Source: Streptomyces sp. F63 (GTDB lineage: Bacteria > Actinomycetota > Actinomycetes > Streptomycetales > Streptomycetaceae). Taken from it: DNA of 64,000 nucleotides. The position numbers and the translations under genes were made by a program. This document shows, one piece after another, positions 47,301 to 60,167 of the stretch. The first letter of the stretch is position 1, and each line of letters opens with the position of its first letter. The stretch lies in assembly GCF_018070345.1 (NCBI RefSeq), contig NZ_JAGPXX010000006.1, forward strand, positions 1-64,000. The letters are read 5' to 3'. The notes under the pieces were generated by a model. That model saw nothing but the letters and a program-made list of their open reading frames with translations, searched no databases and had not been told where the DNA came from.

Positions 47301-49667
47301 GACGGCTCCGCCACCGCGGAGGAGAAGAGCGCCGGATGCCTGAGAGACGTCGCACTGAGACTGCCCCTGACGGTGTCCGAGCGCCGGGAACTCCAAGTCG
47401 TGCGGGAGGACGACGGGCTTCAGCTGTCCTCCCGGCCGGCGGAGGGCGACGGCTCCTGGCTCATCCACACGACCGCCACCACGGGCCCGGCGGAGGAGAC
47501 GCCCCCAGGTGTCCTGCCCGTGGCACCCGAGGGGCTGGTCCCCGCCGACCCCGGCGAGATCCAGCGGCATCTCGCCTCGGTCGGGGTCCCGGGTATGGGC
47601 TTCGACTGGACCGTCGAGAGCCTCCTGCGAGCCGAGGGCACGCTGCACGCCCGCGTACGGCCCGGCCGGACGGAGCGGGCACCGGTGACCTGGGCCCCGA
47701 TCCTCGACGCCGCGCTGTCCCTCGCCCCCTCCACGTATCCCGGCCCGGCCGTGCTGCGCATGGTGGCCGGCCTCGCCGGGCTGCGTGTCGAGGGCACTCC
47801 GCCGCCGGTGGCCGACATCCGGGTGACCCATGATGCGGCGACCGGCACGGTCGACGTGCTGGTCGCGGACCCGGACGGCGGGGTGGCGGCCGCGCTGACC
47901 GGCGTGCGGTACGGGACGATCGGCCAGGAGTCGATGGTGGCCGCGTCACCCCGCGACCTGGTCCACGAGGTCGTATGGCGTCCGCTCGAACGGACGCCGG
48001 AGGACGGGGCCGCCACGGGGAGCGCCGGCCGGGACGTGGTGCTGATCGGCGCCGTCGACCATCCGCTGGCCGGGGCGTTGCGCGAGCGCGTCACCGCCGG
48101 GGGACGCCGGTTCCTGGCCCTGAAGCGGCCCGGTGATCTCGACGGACCGGCGGTGGGGCTCGGCGCGGACACGGACGTACTGGTGCTGCCGCCGCCGGCG
48201 GCGCCGGATGACGCGGTGCCCCAGGCCGCGGCCGCGAACGCCTGGCTGCTGCTGGAAACCGCACAGCGGCTGGCCGCCCTGGACACCCTCCGGTTCCCCC
48301 GGTTGTGGGCCGTGACCACGGGGGTGCGGGAGAGCCGGGGAGCGACGGGGCCCGCACACTCCCCGCTGTGGGGGCTCGGCAGGGTCATCGCCGGTGAGCA
48401 CGGCGAGCTGTGGGGCGGCATCGTCGACCTTCCGGCGGAGGACGGCGCGGAGCAGGTGGCGGATCCGCTGCTCGACGTGGTGCGGGCGGCGCCGCAGGAG
48501 GACGTGGTGTCACTGCGGGCGGCGGGCGGAGCCGAGGTGTCCCGGCTCGCCCCCACCGGGCGGGAGGCGCGGCACGAAGCCGTGGCCTGCCGGTCCGACG
48601 GCACGTATCTGATCACCGGTGGTCTGGGTGTCCTGGGCCTGGAGGTCGCCCACTGGCTGGCCGAGCGGGGGGCCCGGCGGCTGGTACTGGCCGGGCGGCG
48701 CGGACTGCCGCCGCGGGCGGAGTGGGACGGTGTGACCAACGAGGCGGTGCGGCGTCGGATCGCGGGTGTGCGGGCGCTGGAGGCGCTCGGGGTCACCGTG
48801 CGCGTGGTGGCACTGGACATCGCCGACGCGGCCGACGCCGCCCGGCTGCTCACGCCGGACGCCCTTGGCATGCCGCCGATCAGGGGAGTGGTGCACGCGG
48901 CGGGCGTCCTCGACAACCGGATGGTCCCGGACGTGGACGAGGCATCGCTGCGGGCCGTGATGCGGCCGAAGGCGCAGGGCGCGTGGGTGCTGCACCACTT
49001 GTTCCCGGCCGGCAGTCTGGACTTCCTCGTGCTGTTCTCCTCCTGCGGTCAGCTGCTCGGCCTGCCCGGCCAGGCCGGCTACGGCTCCGCCAACGCGTTT
49101 CTGGACGCCCTGGCGCACCACCGCGGTGACACCACGAGCTTCGGCTGGACCTCCTGGCGCGGCCAGGGCATGGCGGTCAACGAGGTGGTGGACCTGGAGC
49201 TCCGCGAACGGGGTGTGACGGACATCTCGCTGTCCGAGGCCTTCGCGGCCTGGGACCACGCGGCGCGCCGGGGCACGGGCCACTTCCCGGTGCTGCGGAC
49301 GGTCCCCTTGGAGGCGGGCACCGAACGACTGCCGCTGCTGCGGGAGATCGGCACCGTGGAGCCCGCCGGGGCCGGTGCGGGGCGGGGGAGCGGGGACCCG
49401 TTCGCCGGCCTGACGGGCGAGGAGCTGCGCGAGCGGCTGACCGAGGAGATCGCCGGGCAGATCGCCGGCGAGATGCGGCTCCCCGTGGCGTCACTGGACA
49501 TCCGGCGCTCTCTGGTGGAGCAGGGGCTCGATTCGGTCATGACGATCGTCATCCGCAGGCGTCTGGAGAAGAGCTTCGGCCACAAGCTGCCGGCCACACT
49601 GCTGTGGCACCAGCCGACGGTGAGGGCGATCAGCGAGCACGTCGCGGAGCTGCTGTCGGCGGACTGA
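44394..49667 (+). CDS. Iterative type I PKS, 6-methylsalicylate synthase type (KS-AT-TH/DH-KR-ACP)
   Basis: 1757 residues from GTG 44394, behind AAGGAG. KS: VDTACSASL (Cys195), then EAHGTGTRLGDP and KPNVGHLEAG. AT: GHSVGEIAA (Ser643). The thioester-hydrolase/dehydratase-like domain is at ~920-1170 with HTINGTEIVPAAV (His ~947). KR: TGGLGVLG at ~1407 with catalytic Tyr in GYGSAN. ACP: EQGLDSVMT (Ser ~1713). Order and motifs match bacterial 6-methylsalicylate synthases such as ChlB1. An apparently intact KR favours 6-methylsalicylic over orsellinic acid. Acts with the KASIII upstream. Confidence 0.9.
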   Translation: MSNRDKPAAESGAETSTSPGSPPEPIAVIGTGCRLAGDADSPGEFWDMLLSARHGIGDMPQDRWGIYRDLGPEHSSAVRRADVPGGYIKNIEGFDSAFFGLTPREAELMDPQQRLLLEVVWEALEDAGIPPDGLAGGDTGVFVGIGSDDYGRRLLEDLPRIEAWTGIGSAMCAAANRISYALDLHGPSVAVDTACSASLVATHLACQSLRARESGIALVGGVNLIISPGLSVTLESAGATAPDGRCKPFDASANGYGRGEGGAVLVLKRLADAQRDGDRVLAVIRGSHVSQDGRTNGIMAPSGAAQQRLLEETLRRTGVSAASVDYIEAHGTGTRLGDPLEAGALGAVYGRGRPAGEPVLIGSVKPNVGHLEAGAGVASLLKATLALAHGEIPPTLNHTRGNPAVDWESGGLRVVTERTPWPDRGRPRRAGVSGFGYGGTIAHVILEQAPEPAAPSAAPPKEAGPRLFPLSGKSQAALREYAAEFARWLTAEGRGVSLDSLGHTLALRRSHLDTRAAIVARDREELVAGLRTVADGDESRTVVVGTAPAAPGRSLVWVFSGHGSQWAGMGRGLLTSEPAFAAVIDELEPVFREEIGFSPRQVLLDGDFGTVDRIQTMIFAVQLGLAEVWRARGVEPDAVIGHSVGEIAAAVTCGLLSRADGARLICRRSKLLRRVAGQGAMAMASVSVEEAVERLAGRSDVVAAIAASPHSTVVSGDIAGVEELVRTWQAEGIQTRRVASDVAFHSPQMDPLLDELAAAAADLRPGEPRIPMYSTARPDPRTLPSADGAYWAANLRNTVRLAAATRAAAEDGHRAFLEISAHPVVAHSIGETLAEEGIEDAFVGSSLRRDRPEPETLLSALAAAHAHGVGLDWSRLQPAGDPVALPRVAWQRRPHWRETSFPGAGRGGGHDVDAHQLLGQPVAVSGRSLRLWRTFLEHANRPYPGSHTINGTEIVPAAVLLTTFLAAAADGSATAEEKSAGCLRDVALRLPLTVSERRELQVVREDDGLQLSSRPAEGDGSWLIHTTATTGPAEETPPGVLPVAPEGLVPADPGEIQRHLASVGVPGMGFDWTVESLLRAEGTLHARVRPGRTERAPVTWAPILDAALSLAPSTYPGPAVLRMVAGLAGLRVEGTPPPVADIRVTHDAATGTVDVLVADPDGGVAAALTGVRYGTIGQESMVAASPRDLVHEVVWRPLERTPEDGAATGSAGRDVVLIGAVDHPLAGALRERVTAGGRRFLALKRPGDLDGPAVGLGADTDVLVLPPPAAPDDAVPQAAAANAWLLLETAQRLAALDTLRFPRLWAVTTGVRESRGATGPAHSPLWGLGRVIAGEHGELWGGIVDLPAEDGAEQVADPLLDVVRAAPQEDVVSLRAAGGAEVSRLAPTGREARHEAVACRSDGTYLITGGLGVLGLEVAHWLAERGARRLVLAGRRGLPPRAEWDGVTNEAVRRRIAGVRALEALGVTVRVVALDIADAADAARLLTPDALGMPPIRGVVHAAGVLDNRMVPDVDEASLRAVMRPKAQGAWVLHHLFPAGSLDFLVLFSSCGQLLGLPGQAGYGSANAFLDALAHHRGDTTSFGWTSWRGQGMAVNEVVDLELRERGVTDISLSEAFAAWDHAARRGTGHFPVLRTVPLEAGTERLPLLREIGTVEPAGAGAGRGSGDPFAGLTGEELRERLTEEIAGQIAGEMRLPVASLDIRRSLVEQGLDSVMTIVIRRRLEKSFGHKLPATLLWHQPTVRAISEHVAELLSAD

Positions 49668-49694
49668 GTCCGCCTCGCACGGCCGCCCCCTCAC

Positions 49695-49732
49695 GAGGCC
49701 GCCCCCGCTCCGGCCGGAGCGGGGGCGGCCTC
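49695..49732 (+). terminator. Strong hairpin terminator after the PKS gene
   Basis: A perfect 19-base inverted repeat with no spacer, 27 bases after the PKS stop. In RNA it would fold with a ~4-base loop and a ~17-bp very GC-rich stem. It marks the end of the NRPS1-KASIII-PKS transcript. Confidence 0.75.
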
Positions 49733-50064
49733 GGCCGTCGCCGGGTCCGGCGGGACGAACGCGGGGGCCGTCTTGCCGCGGGCCCCGCGCGTCCCGGTGC
49801 CGCTGACCGGCTTCCACCGCCGGTATCGCGTCCGGTGTGCGGCGTCCGGAACTCCTTTGTGAGGTTCTCCGAGACGGTGTGCACCGGGATATGACCCCGC
49901 TTCCGGAACGCGGGGGCGCGGCGGGGCGAAACGCGCCGCGTTGCGGCCGGGGGCGGCCTCGGGAATCACCTGCGATTTTCAGTGGTCGCTTAAGGACCTT
50001 CCAGGGCTTGTGCCGCGCTTCTAATGTCAAGTTCCATCTGGCCCTCGTGGATTCGGGATAGGGG
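49733..50064. promoter_or_regulatory. Upstream region of the tryptophan-type halogenase
   Basis: About 330 bases without a supported gene. The first half is GC-rich. The second half (49975-50064) is less so, and probably holds the promoter of the halogenase/flavin reductase pair. Confidence 0.4.
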
Positions 50065-51621
50065 ATGAGCATGCTCAACAAGGTCGTCATCGTGGGTGGG
50101 GGTACGGCGGGCTGGATGACCGCCTCGTATCTCAAGGCCGCTTTCGGGGAGCGCATCGATATCACGCTGGTGGAGTCCGCGAAAGTCGGAACCATCGGGG
50201 TGGGGGAAGCCACTTTCAGCGACATCCGGCACTTCTTCGAGTTTCTGGGGCTCAAGGAGAAGGACTGGATGCCGGCGTGCAACGCCACGTACAAACTGGG
50301 CGTGCGGTTCGAGAACTGGCGCGAGCAGGGTCACTACTTCTATCACCCGTTCGAGCAGATGCGTTCCGTCAACGGCCATCCGCTGACGGACTGGTGGCTC
50401 CAGCAGGGCCCCACCGAGCGGTTCGACAAGGACTGCTTCGTCATGGCCTCGGTCATCGACGCCGGGCTCAGCCCGCGCAGGCTCGACGGCACGCTGCTCG
50501 ACACTCCGTTCGATGACAACGCGGAGGAAGCGCAGGGCCTGACGATGTCCGAGCACCAGGGCAAGACCCAGTTCCCGTACGCGTACCACTTCGAGGCGGC
50601 GCTGCTGGCCGAGTATCTGACGACGTACGCCACGGAACGCGGCGTCAGACATGTGATCGACGACGTCGAGGCGGCGGACCTCGACGAACGGGGCTGGATC
50701 AGCTCGGTCCGCACGGCTCGGCACGGTGCGCTCACCGGTGATCTGTTCATCGACTGCACCGGCTTTCGCGGCGTGCTGCTGAACAAGGCCCTGGAGGAGC
50801 CGTTCATTTCCTACCAGGACACCCTGCCCAACGACAGCGCGGTCGCGCTCCAGGTCCCGATGGACATGGAGCGGCGCGGTATCCGCCCCTGCACCACGGC
50901 CACCGCCCAGGACGCCGGGTGGATCTGGACGATCCCGCTGACGGGCCGGGTCGGCACCGGTTACGTCTACGCCAGGGACTACCTCTCTCCCGAGGAGGCC
51001 GAGCGCACACTGCGCGAGTTCGTCGGTCCGGCGGCGGCCGGGGCCGAGGCCAACCACATCCGGATGCGCATCGGCCGCAGCCGCAACTCCTGGGTGAAGA
51101 ACTGTGTCGCCATCGGGCTGGCCAGCGGTTTCGTCGAGCCGCTGGAGTCGACAGGGATCTTCTTCATCCACCATGCGATCGAGCAGCTGGCCAAGAACTT
51201 CCCCGGCCCCGACTGGCACCCCACACACCGCGACCGGTACAACGACGCCGTCGCCCGTGTCATGGACGGAGTACGGGAGTTCCTGGTGCTGCACTACGTG
51301 TCGGCCAAACGGTCCGACACGCAGTACTGGCGCGACACCAACACGCGTCCGATCCCGGACGGGCTCGCCGAGCGCATCGAGAAGTGGCGTACGCAACTGC
51401 CGGACAGCGAGACGGTGTTCCCCTACTACCACGGGCTGCCACCGTATTCGTACATGTGCATCCTGCTGGGCATGGGCGGCATCGGCCTGAAGCCGTCGCC
51501 CGCGCTCGCGCTGGCCGATCCGGCCGCCGCCCAGCGCGAGTTCGAGGCGATCCGGGAGAAGACCGGGCAACTCGTCAACACGCTGCCCAAGGCGTACGAC
51601 TACTTCACACGGGCACACTGA
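50065..51621 (+). CDS. FAD-dependent tryptophan-type halogenase
   Basis: 518 residues. The FAD motif GGGTAGW is at 11-17, catalytic Lys77 lies in ACNATYKLGV, the WIWTIP halogenase motif is near 289, and the conserved Glu361 in VEPLESTG matches the Glu essential in tryptophan halogenases. Overall it resembles PyrH-like enzymes of the free-substrate class, suggesting chlorination of tryptophan or another free aromatic. It needs FADH2, supplied by the flavin reductase 105 bases downstream. The position chlorinated cannot be predicted reliably. ATG 50071 is an alternative start. Confidence 0.9.
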   Translation: MSMLNKVVIVGGGTAGWMTASYLKAAFGERIDITLVESAKVGTIGVGEATFSDIRHFFEFLGLKEKDWMPACNATYKLGVRFENWREQGHYFYHPFEQMRSVNGHPLTDWWLQQGPTERFDKDCFVMASVIDAGLSPRRLDGTLLDTPFDDNAEEAQGLTMSEHQGKTQFPYAYHFEAALLAEYLTTYATERGVRHVIDDVEAADLDERGWISSVRTARHGALTGDLFIDCTGFRGVLLNKALEEPFISYQDTLPNDSAVALQVPMDMERRGIRPCTTATAQDAGWIWTIPLTGRVGTGYVYARDYLSPEEAERTLREFVGPAAAGAEANHIRMRIGRSRNSWVKNCVAIGLASGFVEPLESTGIFFIHHAIEQLAKNFPGPDWHPTHRDRYNDAVARVMDGVREFLVLHYVSAKRSDTQYWRDTNTRPIPDGLAERIEKWRTQLPDSETVFPYYHGLPPYSYMCILLGMGGIGLKPSPALALADPAAAQREFEAIREKTGQLVNTLPKAYDYFTRAH

Positions 51622-51726
51622 CGCGGCCGTGGTGCCGTCACCTCACGCAGACCGTGGCGGGCCGCCGTGCGGGCCCGCCACGGCAGGCCTTGCCCGGGCA
51701 GCAGTGCCGGCGGAGAGCGGAGTGCG

Positions 51727-52242
51727 ATGAACGAATCGACCATACCGACGCCGGTCCCGGCGACTCCGGACCAGTTCCGGACGCTGATGAGCGGCTTCCC
51801 CACCGGGGTCGCCGTCGTCACCGCGACGGACACCATCGGCGTGGAGCGCGGCATGACCTGTTCGTCCCTGTGCGGAGTGTCGCTCGACCCGCCCGTCCTG
51901 CTGGTGTGCCTGCGGGTCGGCAGCCCCACGCTGGAGGCGGTGCTGGGTCGCGGGACCTTCGCGGTGAACCTGCTGCACGCGGACGCCCGGCCCACGGCCG
52001 AGCTGTTCGCCTCGGGCGATCCGCACCGCTTCGACGAGGTCGTCTGGGAGACGGGGCCGGGGGCGGCGGGCCCGCACCTGGTGCGGGACGCGCACACCGT
52101 CGCGGACTGCGGTGTGCGGTCGGCGCAGCCCGTGGGCGACCATGTGACGGTGTACGGGGAGGTCCGCCGGGTCACCCGGCGAGGTGAGCGGATCCCGCTG
52201 CTGTACGGCCTGCGGCAGTTCCGGCCCTGGCCGGAGCGGTGA
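51727..52242 (+). CDS. Flavin reductase (halogenase partner)
   Basis: 171 residues from ATG 51727 behind GGCGGAGAG. It is a flavin-reductase-like split-barrel protein with FRTLMSGFPTGVAVVTA, then MTCSSLCGVSLDPPVLLVC and FAVNLLHADA. It reduces FAD with NAD(P)H and passes it by diffusion to both halogenases. It is in tandem with the tryptophan-type halogenase. Its last 71 bases overlap the 3' end of the convergent ArsR-like gene. Confidence 0.88.
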   Translation: MNESTIPTPVPATPDQFRTLMSGFPTGVAVVTATDTIGVERGMTCSSLCGVSLDPPVLLVCLRVGSPTLEAVLGRGTFAVNLLHADARPTAELFASGDPHRFDEVVWETGPGAAGPHLVRDAHTVADCGVRSAQPVGDHVTVYGEVRRVTRRGERIPLLYGLRQFRPWPER

Positions 52243-53155
52243 CCACACCCGTGCCGGCCCGCAGCCGGCCGCCGAGCAGCGCCAGGCCGAGGGGCGTCAC
52301 CGTGTGCAGCACCCTGTTGCGCACCCGGCGCGTGGTGATGAGCCCCGACTGGCGCAGCACGGCGGCCTGCTGGCTGGCGCCCGCTGAGGAGATGCCCAGA
52401 CGGGCGGCGAGCTGACCGGTGGTGCACGCGGTCGTCATCAGCACCCGCAGCGCGGCCGCCCGGGTCTGGCCTACGAGGGCGCCGAGCGCCTGGACGTCGG
52501 GCCCGGGGCCGCCCCACAGGTCGTCGGCCCGGGTGCCGGCCGGCGGGACGGCGAAGACGAGCGCCGCCATACCCGTGTCCGCTTCGCACTCGACGACCCG
52601 GCCGACCTTCCCGGGCAGGAAGACGGAGGGGCACAGCAGCAGGCCCCGGCCGCTGAGGCGGATCTCGCGGTCGGGACCGTCGGGTATCTCCAGCACCGAG
52701 CCGGTCCACACGATCCTGGGGTGCAGCGTGGCGAGCAGTTCCTCCACGCCGCCGGCCATGACGATCCGGCCGCGTGCCTCGCACTCGGCCAGGAGCCGTT
52801 CACCAATGCGGTCCCAGTACGGGGCGACCGCCGCCCGCCACACGTCCAGGGCCAGCCGGACGGCGTCCGCGCGGCTCAGTCCCAGCGGTGTCCCGTCGTC
52901 CGGCGCCGCCGTCCGGTCGAGCAGGAACAGCAGGTCGTCCGGGGCCTTGACGGTGCGCGACAGCAGGGCGGACGGCGTCCGGGGTGCCGCCCGCTGGAGC
53001 AGGCGGTGGTGGGCGTCGCCACGCCATCGCGCGTAGTCGGCATGGCCGGATCCGGCCAGTACCCCGAGTGCGAAGGCGCCCTCGGCGACCGGGCCGAGCG
53101 TGCTCCGCAGCCGGGTGCGGGCCAGGTCGGCCGCGCTGAAGTGAACTCTCTGCAT
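52172..53155 (-). CDS. ArsR-like winged-helix regulator with N-terminal DUF5937-type domain
   Basis: 327 residues from ATG 53155. The first ~220 residues form the helical and beta domain that precedes many Streptomyces ArsR-like regulators (VHFSAADLARTRL, then GRGLLLCPSVF). The winged helix is at ~235-300 (RVLMTTACTTGQLAARLGISSAGASQQAAVLRQ-type), followed by an Ala/Gly-rich tail. No metal-binding Cys pair is visible, so it probably senses a small molecule or cofactor. It may regulate the halogenation genes. The tail overlaps the flavin reductase gene. Confidence 0.78.
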   Translation of the reverse strand: MQRVHFSAADLARTRLRSTLGPVAEGAFALGVLAGSGHADYARWRGDAHHRLLQRAAPRTPSALLSRTVKAPDDLLFLLDRTAAPDDGTPLGLSRADAVRLALDVWRAAVAPYWDRIGERLLAECEARGRIVMAGGVEELLATLHPRIVWTGSVLEIPDGPDREIRLSGRGLLLCPSVFLPGKVGRVVECEADTGMAALVFAVPPAGTRADDLWGGPGPDVQALGALVGQTRAAALRVLMTTACTTGQLAARLGISSAGASQQAAVLRQSGLITTRRVRNRVLHTVTPLGLALLGGRLRAGTGVVTAPARAGTAAGRTAAGSAHLAG

Positions 53156-53251
53156 GCTCGCCCCCGTTGGTGGTTCCGGAAGTGGCGCGCCCACCGGCTC
53201 CCTCTTCCCGGCGCCGCGGCAGGCGGTCGCCGGGCGGAGAACGGCACCGGT

Positions 53252-53279
53252 GGGCGGGCCGTCGGCGGACGGCCCGCCC
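53252..53279 (-). terminator. Hairpin terminator after the second halogenase operon
   Basis: A 12-bp perfect stem (GGGCGGGCCGTC with GACGGCCCGCCC) and GGCG loop directly beyond the stop of the minus-strand halogenase gene. It ends the long operon transcribed from beyond the right edge. Confidence 0.65.
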
Positions 53280-53281
53280 GG

Positions 53282-54625
53282 TCAGAAACCGGGCGCCGAG
53301 GCCGGTGCCCGGAGTGTGCCGAGGTAGGGATGCCACAGATGACCGGGGTTGCTCTCCACCTCCGCCACGATCTCCCGCATCGCCGCGAGCGCCTTGGGTT
53401 CCTCCCCGTCGTAGACGTCGCCCTGGAGCATCTTCAGCACGTCGATGCGATAACGCGGGTCCTGGACGAAGGCGGTGAACAGGACGTTCAGGCGGTAGTA
53501 GATGGAGATGAACTCGTACCAGTACTTCACCGCACGGCGGAGCTTGCTCTCGTAGGTCTCGAACCGTTTCCTGGTGAAGTCGCCCGCCCCGTGCGCCGCG
53601 ACGATGTCCTGGGCGGCGATGCGTGCGCTGTTCAGGGCGACGCTCACACCGCTGGAGAAGATCGGGTCGACGAAGCGTGCCGCGTCCCCGATCAGCACGA
53701 AGCGGTCGCCGCAGATCTGCTGCATCGCGTAGCTGTAGTCACCCTCGGCCTTGAAATCCCTGATCCGTTCGGCGCTCTTCAGGGCGTCGTGCAGTTCGGG
53801 GCGGCTGGCGACGAAGTCCCAGAAGAACCCCGCGCGGTCCTTGGCCGCGGCGGTGAAGCGCTTCTTCTGTGTCACCACACCGATGCTGGTGATCTTGTCG
53901 CTGATCGGGATCTGCCACACCCAGGCGTCCTTGATGGGCAGGAAGTGGACGAAGATGTGGTCCACCTGGGCGGCGTCGGCGGCGATCGCCTCGCGGTCCA
54001 GGCCCTCGAACCAGGTGTGGACGGCGTACTGGTCGAAGACCGGGTCCGGAACCTTCACCTTGAGCTGCCGCCCGAGCAGCGTGCTGCGGCCAGAGGCGTC
54101 GACGACCATACGGGCGGTGAACCCGGTCTCCTTGGAGGCCAGTCGCACCCGCAGCCGTACCAGTTCGGGGTCGGCGAAGTCCACCTCCAGGACCCGGGCG
54201 CCGTTGAGGACGGTGGCGCCCTGTTCGCCGGCGTGCCGGAGCAGGATGGCGTCGAACCTGCCGCGGTCCACGTGGAAGGTGTAGTCGCGGTCGACACCCG
54301 GCTGGTTGCGCTCCACGAACGCGATGTCGGCGGTCCAGCCGTGGCTGAGGCCGCTGTATCCCAGGCGCGGTATGTCCCGCGACTCGGCGGAGGTCCACGA
54401 GGCGCCGTACTTCTTCGGGAACCCGGCCTCGTCGATCTTGCCCAGAGCCCCGATCTCGTGGAGCACGGGGGTGGTCGCGGGGACCAGTGACTCACCGACG
54501 TGCGGCCGGGGAAAGGTCTCGCTTTCGAACACGACGACGGAGAGGCCGGCCCGGGCGAGGTAGGAGGCCATGGTCGAGCCGGCCGGCCCACCCCCGACGA
54601 CGGCGATGTCGAAGTCGGCGTTCAT
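53282..54625 (-). CDS. FAD-dependent halogenase, carrier-bound aryl substrate class
   Basis: 447 residues. The FAD motif GGGPAGSTMASYLARAG is at 11-27, followed by FPRPHVGESLVPA, which is typical of CndH/PltM-like phenol or pyrrole halogenases. A WVWQIPIS motif (~220) fits the W.W.I.P signature, and GDAARFVDPIFSSGV is near 305. This class usually works on substrates tethered to carrier proteins. Its ATG overlaps the stop of a free carrier protein gene (ATGA), which strongly suggests that this carrier presents the substrate. It differs in class from the halogenase at 50065, so the product may carry two distinct halogenations. Confidence 0.88.
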   Translation of the reverse strand: MNADFDIAVVGGGPAGSTMASYLARAGLSVVVFESETFPRPHVGESLVPATTPVLHEIGALGKIDEAGFPKKYGASWTSAESRDIPRLGYSGLSHGWTADIAFVERNQPGVDRDYTFHVDRGRFDAILLRHAGEQGATVLNGARVLEVDFADPELVRLRVRLASKETGFTARMVVDASGRSTLLGRQLKVKVPDPVFDQYAVHTWFEGLDREAIAADAAQVDHIFVHFLPIKDAWVWQIPISDKITSIGVVTQKKRFTAAAKDRAGFFWDFVASRPELHDALKSAERIRDFKAEGDYSYAMQQICGDRFVLIGDAARFVDPIFSSGVSVALNSARIAAQDIVAAHGAGDFTRKRFETYESKLRRAVKYWYEFISIYYRLNVLFTAFVQDPRYRIDVLKMLQGDVYDGEEPKALAAMREIVAEVESNPGHLWHPYLGTLRAPASAPGF

Positions 54626-54903
54626 GTCCGCTCCTTCTGGGCGTCGGGGTCCAGGGACAGCTCGTGCAGCATGCCGGCGATGGTCCGGATGTCCTTGAAA
54701 TGATCGAAGTCGATCTTCGCGGGGGACACGTACAGGCCCAGTTCGTCGCGTATGTAGGTCAGCAGGAGAGCGACCCGCAGCGAGTCCAGGACGCCCGACT
54801 CCATGAGCGGGGACACGTCGTTCAGCTTCGTCCGCTCATCTTCCGGGAGAAATTCCTCTCCGATGAACTTGATGAGCGCGGATGCGTAGTCCTCTTCGGT
54901 CAC
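54622..54903 (-). CDS. Free-standing acyl/peptidyl carrier protein
   Basis: 93 residues from GTG 54903, behind AAAGGG at 7 bases. A four-helix carrier with the phosphopantetheine Ser in SGVLDSLRV (near residue 41), where many discrete carriers have G-x-DSL. It sits between NRPS2 and the halogenase and overlaps the halogenase start. It probably holds the aryl or amino-acid substrate for halogenation or hydroxylation before transfer to an NRPS. A longer frame from ATG 54936 is possible. Confidence 0.82.
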   Translation of the reverse strand: MTEEDYASALIKFIGEEFLPEDERTKLNDVSPLMESGVLDSLRVALLLTYIRDELGLYVSPAKIDFDHFKDIRTIAGMLHELSLDPDAQKERT

Positions 54904-54932
54904 AAGTATTCCCTTTCTGCGTATTCCGGTTT

Positions 54933-60035
<5,103 letters not shown>

Positions 60036-60167
60036 CAACTCTCCCAAGGGGTCGGCAGTGCTCGGCCCGGGCGCACCCGCGGACACGGCTGCGTCGTGCT
60101 GCCCGCTGCCCGCTCCCCGCCACGCGAGGATCTTGCGGAACCGGCCAATACTGCGGCTATATCGCGG

